Of a DNA stretch of 64,000 nt, positions 41,466 through 49,658 are shown piece after piece. Both the position numbers and the translations under genes were made by a program. The stretch is from the NCBI RefSeq assembly GCF_030373225.1, contig NZ_JAUCZG010000008.1, forward strand, positions 62,001 to 126,000, read 5' to 3'. The DNA comes from Hydrogenophaga sp. (lineage in GTDB: Bacteria > Pseudomonadota > Gammaproteobacteria > Burkholderiales > Burkholderiaceae_C). Each line of letters begins with the position of its first letter. Positions within the stretch are counted from its first letter, which is position 1. A model generated the notes under the pieces. That model was not told the DNA's origin. It saw only the letters and a list, made by a program, of their open reading frames with translations, and ran no database searches.

Positions 41466-41538
41466 GGGTTGCATGCTAACGGAGGCCGCCGTGCTGCCCC
41501 TCACGGTATGGCTGTGTTCGATGTCGTACCATCCGCCC

Positions 41539-42021
41539 ATGACCACGTTTGCCGACTCCCTCAAGAAAGAGATTGCCCGGGTGGCACGCAAGGAACTGCG
41601 CGACGAACTCGCCTCCCTGCGCAAGACCGCGTTGCTCCAGCGCGCCGAACTGGCTGCGCTGAAAAAGCAGACCAGGGCGTTGCAGGTTCAGTTGAACCGG
41701 CTCGGTCAGGCGAGCGCGCAGGGTGCGCGCCAGCCTGCCCAGGCGGCCGACACCGGGCCGGCGGCGGCGCCCCGAGGCAAGCCCGGGCGCAAGGTGGTTT
41801 TCTCGGCAGAGCGACTGAAACTGCAGCGTGCACGCCTGGGCCTCACGCAGGAACAGGCGGCCCGGCTGCTGGGTGTGTCGTCGCTCTCCATCTGGAAATG
41901 GGAGTCCGGCGGCGCCGTGCCGCGCGCCTCGAGGGTTCCGAAGCTGCTGGAGTTGCTGGCGCTGGGCAAACGCGAAGCACTGGCCCGGGTCGAAGCCCCG
42001 GCGGCGTCCGAGCCGCGCTGA
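41539..42021 (+). CDS. XRE-type helix-turn-helix protein with N-terminal coiled coil
   Basis: The 160-residue protein begins MTTFADSLKKEIARVARKEL, with a charged helix of about 55 residues likely to form a coiled coil. A Pro/Gly linker follows. The C-terminal HTH reads RARLGLTQEQAARLLGVSSLSIWKWESG. The start at 41539 is preferred because a -10-like TACCAT lies 6 bases upstream (41527-41532), inside the frame that would begin at 41521. The target is unknown. Confidence 0.75.
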   Translation: MTTFADSLKKEIARVARKELRDELASLRKTALLQRAELAALKKQTRALQVQLNRLGQASAQGARQPAQAADTGPAAAPRGKPGRKVVFSAERLKLQRARLGLTQEQAARLLGVSSLSIWKWESGGAVPRASRVPKLLELLALGKREALARVEAPAASEPR

Positions 42022-42111
42022 AACGCGGTCTGTCGCGCCCGGGCAGGTGGCTGCGGCGCGTTGAGCGCAATCAATCGGTCCGGCGCCGGGCGATGCACCA
42101 TGCGGTGTCCG

Positions 42112-42135
42112 ACCTCACGGCATGTGCCGTGAGGT
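42112..42135. promoter_or_regulatory. Perfect inverted repeat upstream of a small secreted protein gene
   Basis: ACCTCACGGCA and TGCCGTGAGGT are perfect 11-base arms around TG. The element ends 23 bases before the ATG at 42159. It could be an operator or an RNA hairpin; no T-run follows, so it is not an ordinary terminator. Confidence 0.5.
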
Positions 42136-42158
42136 GACGGGATCCAATGGAGTCCACC

Positions 42159-42464
42159 ATGAAACCAGGCATGTTTGCCGCAGCGGTATTGTTCACGGCC
42201 CTGTCGGGCAGCGCCATCGCCCAGACCCCGGCGGAGGCGCCCATCTTTGGCTCGGAGCTCATGACGCAGCAGGAGCGGCTGGAGTACCGCGATCGCATGC
42301 GCGCAGCGCGCACCCAGGAGGAGCGGGAGCAGATCCGCAACCAGCACCACGAGAAAATGCAGGTGCGCGCCAAGGAGCGCGGCTCCACCCTGCCCGCGAT
42401 GCCACCGATGCCCGGCGGCATGGGGCCGGGCGGGGGCCAGGGTCCCGGCGTGCCCAAGCGCTGA
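42159..42464 (+). CDS. Small exported hypothetical protein
   Basis: From the ATG at 42159 the protein has about 101 residues. A signal peptide ends near GSAIAQ. The mature part has a charged helix with MTQQERLEYRDRMRAART and EEREQIRNQHHEKM, then a Gly/Pro/Met-rich tail. The helix resembles periplasmic Spy/LTXXQ-like proteins in style, but I see no firm family match. It ends 16 bases before the convergent ABC ATPase stop. Confidence 0.7.
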   Translation: MKPGMFAAAVLFTALSGSAIAQTPAEAPIFGSELMTQQERLEYRDRMRAARTQEEREQIRNQHHEKMQVRAKERGSTLPAMPPMPGGMGPGGGQGPGVPKR

Positions 42465-42479
42465 GTCGCGCGCCGGTCT

Positions 42480-43265
42480 TCAGGCTGCCGCGGGTGATCG
42501 GCCGTCGGCGAAGCGCTGCAGGAACTGCCGGCCGCGCTCGGTGCTCGGCGCATCGAAGAAGGCCTCCGGCGCACCGGTTTCCACCACCACCCCATGGTCC
42601 ATGAAGACCACGCGGTGGGCGGCTTCCCGGGCAAACGCCATCTCGTGCGTCACCACCAGCATGGTCATGCCCTCGGCGCACAGGTCGCGCATGACGGCCA
42701 GCACCTCGCCCACGAGTTCGGGGTCGAGTGCGCTGGTGGGCTCGTCGAACAGCATCAGTGCGGGCTTCATCGCCAGCGCCCGTGCAATGCCCACGCGCTG
42801 TTTCTGTCCACCGGAGAGCCGGGCCGGAAACACATCGCGCTTGTCGAACAGACCCACGCGCCGCAGCAGCGCTTCGGCCTCGACGCGCACGGCGTCCTTC
42901 GGGCGGCGCTGCACATGCACCGGTGCTTCCATCACGTTCTGCAGCACCGTGAGGTGCGGCCACAGCGCGAACTGCTGGAACACCATGCCGATGTGGGTGC
43001 GCACCTGCGCGAGCTTGCGGTCGTCCATCACGACGCCGCCCGAGGTCACCCCGATGGGTTGGCTGTCGATCAGGATGCGCCCGCTGTCGGGGCGTTCGAG
43101 CCAGTTGATGCAGCGCAGCAAGGTGGATTTGCCCGACCCGGAGGGCCCGAGCAGGCAGACCGTTTCGCCAGGCGCCACGGTGAAGGAAATGTTGTCCAGC
43201 ACGCGCAGGCTGCCGTAGCTCTTGCAGAGCGACTGGACGCTGAGGAGGGGGATGAGGGTGGGCAT
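42480..43265 (-). CDS. Polar amino-acid-type ABC transporter, ATPase
   Basis: The 261-residue protein has Walker [12 protein letters not shown], signature [15 protein letters not shown], Walker [15 protein letters not shown] and the H-loop in VVTHEMAF. It belongs to the GlnQ/HisP group. It is the last gene of an SBP-permease-permease-ATPase set. Confidence 0.93.
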   Translation of the reverse strand: MPTLIPLLSVQSLCKSYGSLRVLDNISFTVAPGETVCLLGPSGSGKSTLLRCINWLERPDSGRILIDSQPIGVTSGGVVMDDRKLAQVRTHIGMVFQQFALWPHLTVLQNVMEAPVHVQRRPKDAVRVEAEALLRRVGLFDKRDVFPARLSGGQKQRVGIARALAMKPALMLFDEPTSALDPELVGEVLAVMRDLCAEGMTMLVVTHEMAFAREAAHRVVFMDHGVVVETGAPEAFFDAPSTERGRQFLQRFADGRSPAAA

Positions 43266-43284
43266 GGTGCGGGCGGGTGGTGGG

Positions 43285-43941
43285 TCAGCGCCGCGCGTCG
43301 GCCAGGCGGCCCACGGCGGCCACGCCGGCCTCCACCACCAGGCACAGCGCCCAGTACAGCAGCACGGCGGTGAGGAAGGCGGCGAACGGAATGAAGTGGC
43401 GCGACTGGATGGAGCTCACCGCATGGGTGAGCTCGGGCAGGGTGATGATGGTGAGGAAGGCGCTGTCCTTGATGATCTGGATCAGCTGGTTGCCCAGCAC
43501 CGGCGCGCTGGAGAGCGCCAGCGGCGGCAGCACGATGCGCCGGAACAGGCCAAGACCGCTGTAGCCGAATGCCACGCCGGCCTCGATCGGGGCGCGTGGC
43601 TGGCTGGCCCAGGCCGCGCGCAGGATCTCGGCCATGTAGGCCGCGTGGTAGGCCGTGAGCGCGAACAGGCCCGCGCTCCAGGCGTCGAACGGCAGGCCCA
43701 GCGAGGGCAGGCCGTAGTAGACGATGTAGGCGAACAGCAGGAAGGGCGTGCAGCGCGCCAGGTCCACCAGTGCCTTGGCCGGCAGCGACAGCGACCGCCG
43801 GGGCGACATCAGCAGGGTCGAGAGCAGCGCGCCCAGCACCAGTGCCGCCAGGCCGGCCAGCACCGACAGCAGCACCGTGTTGCCCAGGCCCGAGAGCAGC
43901 AGGCCACGCTCGGACCACACGGTGGCGAAGTCGCGCATCAT
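43285..43941 (-). CDS. Polar amino-acid-type ABC transporter, permease 2
   Basis: The 218-residue protein has about five membrane segments and the HisM/GlnP-type EAA loop in [20 protein letters not shown]. The start overlaps the preceding permease stop by 4 bases (43938-43941). Together with the other permease it should form a heterodimeric channel. Confidence 0.9.
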   Translation of the reverse strand: MMRDFATVWSERGLLLSGLGNTVLLSVLAGLAALVLGALLSTLLMSPRRSLSLPAKALVDLARCTPFLLFAYIVYYGLPSLGLPFDAWSAGLFALTAYHAAYMAEILRAAWASQPRAPIEAGVAFGYSGLGLFRRIVLPPLALSSAPVLGNQLIQIIKDSAFLTIITLPELTHAVSSIQSRHFIPFAAFLTAVLLYWALCLVVEAGVAAVGRLADARR

Positions 43942-44585
43942 GCGGCGGCCCCACGCTGGTGGGTGCGCCGCTCCACCCGGCGTTGCACGCTCACCAGTGC
44001 ATAGACGATGGGAATGTAGATGGCCAGCGCCACCAGAAACGGGGGCAGCGGCTCGTAGGTTTGTGCACCGATGCGCACGGCCGCGCGCGTGATGTCGACC
44101 ACGCCCACCACCGCCAGCACCGGCGTGAGCTTGACCAGTTGCGACATCTCGTTGATGAGGCCGGGCAGCGCGGTGCGCCAGACCTGCGGCAGCACGATGC
44201 GCCGAAAGCGCAGGCTGCGACCCATGCCGACCGACTGCGCCGCTTCGATCTGGTCTTTCGGCAGATCGAGCAGCGCGGCCCGCCACACCTCGCAGTTGAA
44301 CGCCGCGGTGTTGAGCACGAGCGCCATCAGGCCGGCAGACACCGGGCCGACCGAGATGCCGGCGGTGGGCAGGGCAAAGAAGATCAGCAGCACCAGCGTG
44401 ATCAGCGGTGTGGCGCGCAAGAGGCTCACGTAAACCGCCACCGCCGCGCCCAGGATCGGTACCCGGGCCCAGCGCGCCAGCGCCAGACCCAGGCCCAGCG
44501 GCAGGCCCAGCGCAATGCCGGCGATGGACAGCAGCAGCGTGGTCAGCGCGCCGCTGAAGATCGACAGGACATCGGCGTGGGTCAT
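43938..44585 (-). CDS. Polar amino-acid-type ABC transporter, permease 1
   Basis: The 215-residue protein has about five membrane segments and the EAA loop region AAFNCEVWRAALLDLPKDQIE. It follows the binding-protein gene by 27 bases and overlaps permease 2. Confidence 0.9.
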   Translation of the reverse strand: MTHADVLSIFSGALTTLLLSIAGIALGLPLGLGLALARWARVPILGAAVAVYVSLLRATPLITLVLLIFFALPTAGISVGPVSAGLMALVLNTAAFNCEVWRAALLDLPKDQIEAAQSVGMGRSLRFRRIVLPQVWRTALPGLINEMSQLVKLTPVLAVVGVVDITRAAVRIGAQTYEPLPPFLVALAIYIPIVYALVSVQRRVERRTHQRGAAA

Positions 44586-44612
44586 GCGCTGGCGGTTTCT
44601 CGCGGTTCGGTC

Positions 44613-45449
44613 TTATTGCTCGGGCGTGTAGCTCACCGGCAGCGTGAACGCTTCACCGAACCACTTCTTCTGCAAGGCCGGCATCACGCCGTTGGCCTTC
44701 TGCGCAGCAATGAAGTCGTTCATGAACTTCTGCAGGTCGGTGTTGCCCTTCTTCACCGCCCAGGCGGGGTAGGAACTGCCCGACACCGGCTGGCCGAGTT
44801 CGAACACGTTGGGGCGCTCGGCCACCAGGGCCTTGAGGTTGATCACCGTGTTGACCACGAAGTCGGTGCGCTTGAGCGCGAGGTCCTGGTAGGCCTCGGG
44901 GTAGGAGGCGTATTCAACGATCTTGCCGAGCTTGCCGCCTTCCTTGGCCAGCATGGCCTGCAGCTCGGGCAGGCGGCTCAGGAACGCGCTGCCGGTCTGC
45001 ACCCCGACGGTCTTGCCGTTCAGGTCCTTGATCGACTTGATGCTGCTGTCGTCCTTGCGCTTGACGTAGTAGTGCGTGGCGTCGGCGATCGGGCTGGTGA
45101 AGTCCAGCGACTGCGTGCGCTCCCTGGTCATGAGCACCGCAGTGATGGCGATGTCGTACTTGCCGGTCGCCACACCCGCGAGGATGCCGGGCCAGGGCAG
45201 GATCTCCTGGCGGATCTCGAACGGTGCGTATTTGCGCAGCGCATCGACCATCTCGTTGTTGAAGCCGGTGGGCTTGCCGTCCTTGACGAATTCGAACGGG
45301 CGGAAGTCGTCTTCTGTGACCACGGTCATGTAGCCGCGCTTCTTGATCTCGTCGAGGTTGGCGGCTTGTGCGGTGGTGGCCCACAGCGCGAGCGGCAGCA
45401 GCAGGGCGGCGAGCACGCCGCGGCGAGAGAATGGGAGGGTGGTTGGCAT
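44613..45449 (-). CDS. Polar amino-acid-type ABC transporter, binding protein
   Basis: The 278-residue protein has a signal peptide ending TAQAA and the family 3 (SBP_bac_3) pattern: GYMTVVTEDDFRPFEF, GFNNEMVDALRK, and the DIAITAVLMTRERTQ loop. The ligand is probably a small amino acid or amide. A Shine-Dalgarno (CAGGAG) precedes the ATG. A sigma-54 promoter match lies about 53 bases upstream. Confidence 0.93.
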   Translation of the reverse strand: MPTTLPFSRRGVLAALLLPLALWATTAQAANLDEIKKRGYMTVVTEDDFRPFEFVKDGKPTGFNNEMVDALRKYAPFEIRQEILPWPGILAGVATGKYDIAITAVLMTRERTQSLDFTSPIADATHYYVKRKDDSSIKSIKDLNGKTVGVQTGSAFLSRLPELQAMLAKEGGKLGKIVEYASYPEAYQDLALKRTDFVVNTVINLKALVAERPNVFELGQPVSGSSYPAWAVKKGNTDLQKFMNDFIAAQKANGVMPALQKKWFGEAFTLPVSYTPEQ

Positions 45450-45501
45450 GGTGAAGCTCCTGGGGGTTGAAGTGAAGCGGGGTTGAGCGCTTCACCTTCC
45501 G

Positions 45502-45517
45502 CGCAAGTTGCATGCCC
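45502..45517 (-). promoter_or_regulatory. Sigma-54 promoter for the ABC transporter operon
   Basis: On the minus strand the sequence is GGGCATGCAACTTGCG. It fits TGGCAYG-N4-TTGCW except at the first and last base, with GG-N10-GC spacing. Predicted start is near 45491, about 40 bases before the binding-protein ATG. Inverted GTGCA/TGCAC half-sites lie about 75 bases farther upstream (near 45583-45606). Confidence 0.65.
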
Positions 45518-45621
45518 ATCAAAAGACCATGGAGGTCCGTTTGTGCAGACGCGTCCACACCACCCGCTGCGAAGCTGGTGCATGTGCCGCCGGGTGCACG
45601 GCAGCGGTGCGTGGGCGGGCT

Positions 45622-46380
45622 TCAGTCGGGTGCGTGCCACTCCAGCACCTGCCAATGAACCGGCAGAAGAGGGCTCTTCACCGTGGCCTCCGACTGGCTC
45701 GTGCGCTGCAGGGCACACGTGTGCACACGGCCTTCCCGTTCGGGCACGGTGGCGCGCTCGATGGTCCACACACCATGCTCCAGCGTGCCGAAGCCGATGT
45801 CGAAGTCCAGCAGCTCATCGGCATGCCCCGGATGGCGCGCCACCACCCCGGCCAGCGAGTCGTCGGGCGCCGTGTCGGCGGGCCAGGCGGCGCTGCGCGG
45901 TCGCAGGTGCATGAGGTAGCGTCCGGCCACCAGGAGGCGCTCGGCGGTGGGTGCGCCGCTCTCGTCGAGCGCGCCCAGTGCGATGCGGGTGCCCAGCGAG
46001 CCCGGCAGGCGTTCCCACACCTCGAAGTAGGTGCCGTGGATACCGGTCTCGTGCACGCAGTCGGGCGACTCGAACACCATGTGGCCGGCATCGGGTGTGC
46101 TGCGTGGCGGCTGCAGGTCGATCTGGCGTTGCCAGGTGCAGACCTCGGGTTGGGTGGCGTCGGGCTGTGTGATGAGCGTGGTGCCACCGAAACCCTGCTG
46201 CGCGGCGCGGCCCGCGGGAGTGCGGCGGTCGGCTTCGGGCGGCACGCGCAGGTCGCCGTGCCACAGGCCGGTCTGCAGCCAGCGCACCCAGGTGGTGGTG
46301 TCACGCTCGGTGGGTGTTTCCAGCAGGGTGCGCTGCCACACGCCGTGGTAGCGCTCGGGGATCGGGTCGATGGCGTTCAT
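45622..46380 (-). CDS. Uncharacterised protein, possibly HRI1/lipocalin-like
   Basis: The 252-residue protein starts MNAIDPIPERYHGVWQRTLLE. Patterns WQRTLLETP, TTTWVRWLQTG and WQRQIDLQPP recur in a widespread uncharacterised family, which I recall as similar to HRI1 proteins with a lipocalin-like fold. There is no signal peptide. It is the last gene of the nine-gene operon. The function is unknown; a small-molecule-binding role would fit. Confidence 0.6.
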   Translation of the reverse strand: MNAIDPIPERYHGVWQRTLLETPTERDTTTWVRWLQTGLWHGDLRVPPEADRRTPAGRAAQQGFGGTTLITQPDATQPEVCTWQRQIDLQPPRSTPDAGHMVFESPDCVHETGIHGTYFEVWERLPGSLGTRIALGALDESGAPTAERLLVAGRYLMHLRPRSAAWPADTAPDDSLAGVVARHPGHADELLDFDIGFGTLEHGVWTIERATVPEREGRVHTCALQRTSQSEATVKSPLLPVHWQVLEWHAPD

Positions 46381-46394
46381 GGTTGTGCGGATGG

Positions 46395-46420
46395 GCTTCG
46401 ACAGGCTCAGCCCGAACGGA
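46395..46420. repeat. TTCGACAGGCTC dispersed repeat
   Basis: GCTTCGACAGGCTCAGCCCG followed by AACGGA is 25/26 identical to the copy at 51030-51055. It lies in the 55-base gap between the uncharacterised gene and the metallo-hydrolase gene. Confidence 0.7.
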
Positions 46421-46435
46421 CCTGTGGGCATGCGT

Positions 46436-47230
46436 TCAGATGAAGTTGGGCAGGCTGCGGTAGAAGGCCATGTCGTGGTTCGGCCAGAGGCGTGCGCCGG
46501 TCTCGCGGGCCAGTGCCTTGAGCTTGCGGATGCTCTCGACGGCCTGTTGTTCGCGGCCCTGCCACAGCGTGCCGGGGGCCACCTCGTCGTCGATGTTCTC
46601 CTGCAGGTCGGCCGCGTCGCCGGCCAGCAGCACCGGCGCGCCCGTGGGCAGCTCGACCAGCATCGACATGTGGCCGGCGGTGTGGCCAGGGGTGGCCACG
46701 GCCTGCACGCCGGGCAGCACGCTGTACTCGCCCTGCTTCAGGCAGAACTGGAACGCCCGTCCTTCGTCGTCCAGCAGTTCGTCTTCGAACACCGCGCCGT
46801 CCAGGCCGCTGCAGGCGGCGTCCCACTCGTCGCGCTGCAGCTGGATCTCGGCGCCGCAGCCGCAGCGCTTCAACTCCTTCAAGCCCCCGGCGTGGTCGAA
46901 GTGCAGGTGGCCGATGAAGATCAGGTCGACGTCTTTCACGCTGAGCCCCAGGCGCGCGAGGTGGTTGGGAATTCGCTGCTCCTCGTGCATGTCGGGCGCA
47001 CCCATCTCGAAGCTGGCGGGGTTGTAGTGGCGCTCACGCAGCTCGGGCGTGTGGATCTTGGCGTGGTCGCAGCCCACGTCGTAGAGCAGGCGGCCGTTTT
47101 TCGTCTCGATCAGGTAGGCCAGGATCGGCGCCTCGATGGTCTGTCCGTGGCCCCGGTTGAAGGTGGAGATGGTTTTGTCGTAGCGGTGGGTGGCGGTGAG
47201 CAGCGGCCAGATGCGAAGTGCCTGGGTCAT
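46436..47230 (-). CDS. Metallo-beta-lactamase-fold hydrolase, AiiA-like
   Basis: The 264-residue protein has the HxHxDH motif in GHLHFDHAGG, a further His in TPGHTAGHM and an Asp in LAGDAADL. This is the set of ligands for a di-metal site. The layout resembles N-acyl-homoserine lactonases of the AiiA/AttM group. In this operon it may open a lactone or other ring. No LuxI or LuxR-type quorum genes are adjacent. Confidence 0.85.
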   Translation of the reverse strand: MTQALRIWPLLTATHRYDKTISTFNRGHGQTIEAPILAYLIETKNGRLLYDVGCDHAKIHTPELRERHYNPASFEMGAPDMHEEQRIPNHLARLGLSVKDVDLIFIGHLHFDHAGGLKELKRCGCGAEIQLQRDEWDAACSGLDGAVFEDELLDDEGRAFQFCLKQGEYSVLPGVQAVATPGHTAGHMSMLVELPTGAPVLLAGDAADLQENIDDEVAPGTLWQGREQQAVESIRKLKALARETGARLWPNHDMAFYRSLPNFI

Positions 47231-47241
47231 GGTGGACTCCT

Positions 47242-47955
47242 TCAGGCGCCGGTGAAGGCGCTGACCCAGGTGCTGACCCTGGCGTCGTGGCGATCGGGCG
47301 GCTGCGCGGGCAAGCCCTGCAGCGCAGCCACCGCTTCGTCGGTGCTGCACACCCGTCCGAAAATGCCGCCTTCCACGCCGATCATGGCCAGCGCAGCCGC
47401 CTGCAGCGCGGGGTTGCTGGCGGCGGTGGCGTCGGCCACCGTGGTGCAGGCGTAGCCGCGGTCCACCGCTTCGCGCAGCGTGGAATGCACACACACCTCG
47501 GTGGTCACGCCGCAGACGATGAGCTGGCCAATGCCGCGTGCTGTCAGCAGCTGTGCCAGCCGCGTCTGGTGAAAGGCGCCGTAGCCGGGTTTGTCGATCA
47601 CCTCTTCGCCACCGACGGGGCGCACGGCGTCCACGAAGTCGTGTCCCTGTTCACCGCGCACCAGCAGGCGACCCAGCGGGCCTGTGCTGCCGATCGGCGC
47701 GCCGGCCTGGATGCTGCGCGCCAGCTTGGTGGGTGGGCAGTCGCTCAGGTCGCTCAGGTGGCCCTCGCGCGTGTGCACCACCAGCAGCCCGGCGGCGCGC
47801 GCCGCGCGCAGCAGCCGCACGGCATTGGCCACCACCGCCTGCATGGGGCCGATGTCGATGCCGGCCTGGTGGGCATAGCCACCGGCGCTGCAGAAATCGC
47901 GCTGCAGGTCGATCAACAGCAAGGCGGTGCGGCCGGGGTCGGGCAAGGTGTCCAT
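47242..47955 (-). CDS. Isochorismatase-family cysteine hydrolase, biuret-hydrolase-like
   Basis: The 237-residue protein has the catalytic triad Asp16 (LLIDLQRDFC), Lys122 (VIDKPGYGAF) and Cys155 (CGVTTEVCVHST). HTREGHLSDLSDCPP and GRLLVRGEQGHD closely resemble the biuret hydrolase BiuH group, as I recall it. The Gln that follows in BiuH (MQGGVFG) is Glu here (VEGGIFG). The substrate may therefore be a related ureide, N-carbamoyl compound or amide. It lies 2 bases downstream of the creatininase homologue. Confidence 0.85.
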   Translation of the reverse strand: MDTLPDPGRTALLLIDLQRDFCSAGGYAHQAGIDIGPMQAVVANAVRLLRAARAAGLLVVHTREGHLSDLSDCPPTKLARSIQAGAPIGSTGPLGRLLVRGEQGHDFVDAVRPVGGEEVIDKPGYGAFHQTRLAQLLTARGIGQLIVCGVTTEVCVHSTLREAVDRGYACTTVADATAASNPALQAAALAMIGVEGGIFGRVCSTDEAVAALQGLPAQPPDRHDARVSTWVSAFTGA

Positions 47956-47957
47956 GG

Positions 47958-48749
47958 TCAGACGCCGGCAGGTCGCGTGAAGCCGGTGGTGATGGCCTCG
48001 GCCATGCGCCGCGCGACTTCGTGGCTCAGCAGCCGGCCCTTGTCGGCGTCGGAACCTTTGGCCGACGACAACACACCCGAGGCCGGCACCCAGTCGGTGC
48101 GCGGCGGGTACATGTCGTAGGGTGGAAAGTCGGCCGGACCGTCGTCGGGCAGCAGGTCCATGCGCACAAGATGCGGGTGGTGGTGCAGCATCATCGAGGT
48201 CTCCAGCACCGCGGCGTGCTCCAGCGCGAAACCGGGGAAACCGTCGGGAAACACATCGCCCAGGGTCTCGGGCGTCATGAAGTCCCAGTACTCCAGGCGC
48301 ATCACCTGCAGTGCACTGGCCGGGTCGGCGGCCCGGGCATCGCGCAGGCCGAGGTCGATGCCTTCGATCAGGAACCACTGGTTCTCGTAGTGGCCGTTGA
48401 CGATCACCAGTTTCGTCAAGCCATGGCGCGCGAATTCACGCACCGCGTCGCGCACCTGGCCCACCAGCGTGGCGGCGTCCACGCTGGTGGTGCCGCAGAA
48501 GTGTTGCCCGCCGCCGCACTTGGGCTGCGACTTGTAGCCATACGACAGCGTGGGCGCGACCAGCCCGCCCACGAGCGCTGCGGTGTCGGCGGCCACGGCG
48601 CTGGCCAGCAGCCCGTCGGTGCCCAGTGGCAGGTGCGGGCCGTGCTGCTCGAGTGCACCCACCGGCAGCAGCACCGGCGGCTGGTCGCGCTGCACACGCG
48701 ACTGGTAGTCCACCCACGACAGTTCGTTCATCCACACGGTGGTGTTCAT
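47958..48749 (-). CDS. Creatininase family amidohydrolase
   Basis: The 263-residue protein matches creatinine amidohydrolase in length and register. The metal ligands fall at Glu34, His36, Asp45, His120 and Glu122, the same numbers as in the Pseudomonas putida enzyme. His178 and Glu183 are also kept. YGYKSQPKCGGGQHF is close to the creatininase sequence. Position 174, a substrate-contacting Trp in creatininase, is Phe. It could open creatinine to creatine or hydrolyse another cyclic amide. It lies next to a cysteine hydrolase of the biuret type. Confidence 0.9.
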   Translation of the reverse strand: MNTTVWMNELSWVDYQSRVQRDQPPVLLPVGALEQHGPHLPLGTDGLLASAVAADTAALVGGLVAPTLSYGYKSQPKCGGGQHFCGTTSVDAATLVGQVRDAVREFARHGLTKLVIVNGHYENQWFLIEGIDLGLRDARAADPASALQVMRLEYWDFMTPETLGDVFPDGFPGFALEHAAVLETSMMLHHHPHLVRMDLLPDDGPADFPPYDMYPPRTDWVPASGVLSSAKGSDADKGRLLSHEVARRMAEAITTGFTRPAGV

Positions 48750-49649
48750 TCAGGCTCCTTGGGGTTTGGGATCAGGCGAGGTGTCGAGCGCTTCGGCAAA
48801 GGCGGCCATGGCGATCAGCGCACCACCCGCCCACTCCATGCCGGTCATGGATTCGTCGCCGAACCACAGCGCGCTCATCACCGCCACCACCAGCTCGGCC
48901 AGCAAAATCACGCCGGCCCTGCTGCTTTCGATGTGGGTGACGCCGAACTGCCAGGTGGCGGTGGCCAGCAGCAGCCAGACAAAACCGTAGGCCAGCACGG
49001 CCAGCCAGACGCCCAGGCCCATGCCGGCGGGCACGGCGTGGCCCAGCGTGCTGGTGGCCAACAGCGAGATCACACCGCAGCCGGCGAACACCGCGAAGGT
49101 CTTGCTGACCATGGGCACTTGCTGCGCGGCGCGCGCGATCACGTTGTTGGCCGCGAAACAGAAGCCTGCCGACAGCGCGAGGAAGTCGACGAAGGTGAAG
49201 GCGAGATCGGGCCCGCCCGGCCCGCCCAGAAACAGCCAGAGCCCCAGCAGCGCCACCACCACCGCGGCCCAGCGCAGCGGCGGGATCCGCTCCTTCAGGA
49301 ACAGCCAGCCACCCAGCACCGACCACACCGGCGAGAGGTAGAACAGGAACATCACCCGCACCACGTCGCCCAGCATGAGCGCGTTGACGAACGAGGTGTT
49401 GGCCCAGCCGCCAACCACGGCCAGTGCCAGCAGCAAGCCCCACTGGGGGCGCCAGGCGGCGCGCTGGCGCCAGATGAAGATGCAGCTGAACAGGCCCACC
49501 ACGCCATACGACAGCAGCGACACCATGGGCCCGCTCAGTCCCTGTGCGATGAACCACTTCAGCGGCATCCACGACAGACCCCACAGCGAAGCGGAGAACA
49601 GCAGAACGCCGGTGGCGAAGCGGTTGGACGGGTGGGTGAAGACGGACAT
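48750..49649 (-). CDS. DMT superfamily transporter (EamA type)
   Basis: The 299-residue protein has about ten membrane segments in two EamA repeats. It abuts the creatininase gene with no spacer. Family members usually export amino acids or other metabolites. Here it may remove a toxic intermediate or act as an importer. Confidence 0.88.
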   Translation of the reverse strand: MSVFTHPSNRFATGVLLFSASLWGLSWMPLKWFIAQGLSGPMVSLLSYGVVGLFSCIFIWRQRAAWRPQWGLLLALAVVGGWANTSFVNALMLGDVVRVMFLFYLSPVWSVLGGWLFLKERIPPLRWAAVVVALLGLWLFLGGPGGPDLAFTFVDFLALSAGFCFAANNVIARAAQQVPMVSKTFAVFAGCGVISLLATSTLGHAVPAGMGLGVWLAVLAYGFVWLLLATATWQFGVTHIESSRAGVILLAELVVAVMSALWFGDESMTGMEWAGGALIAMAAFAEALDTSPDPKPQGA

Positions 49650-49658
49650 GCGGGCCGA

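Noticed and set aside
47242-48749. A complete known creatinine pathway
   Set aside because: Creatinase, sarcosine oxidase and N-methylhydantoinase are not in the window, so only homology to creatininase can be claimed.
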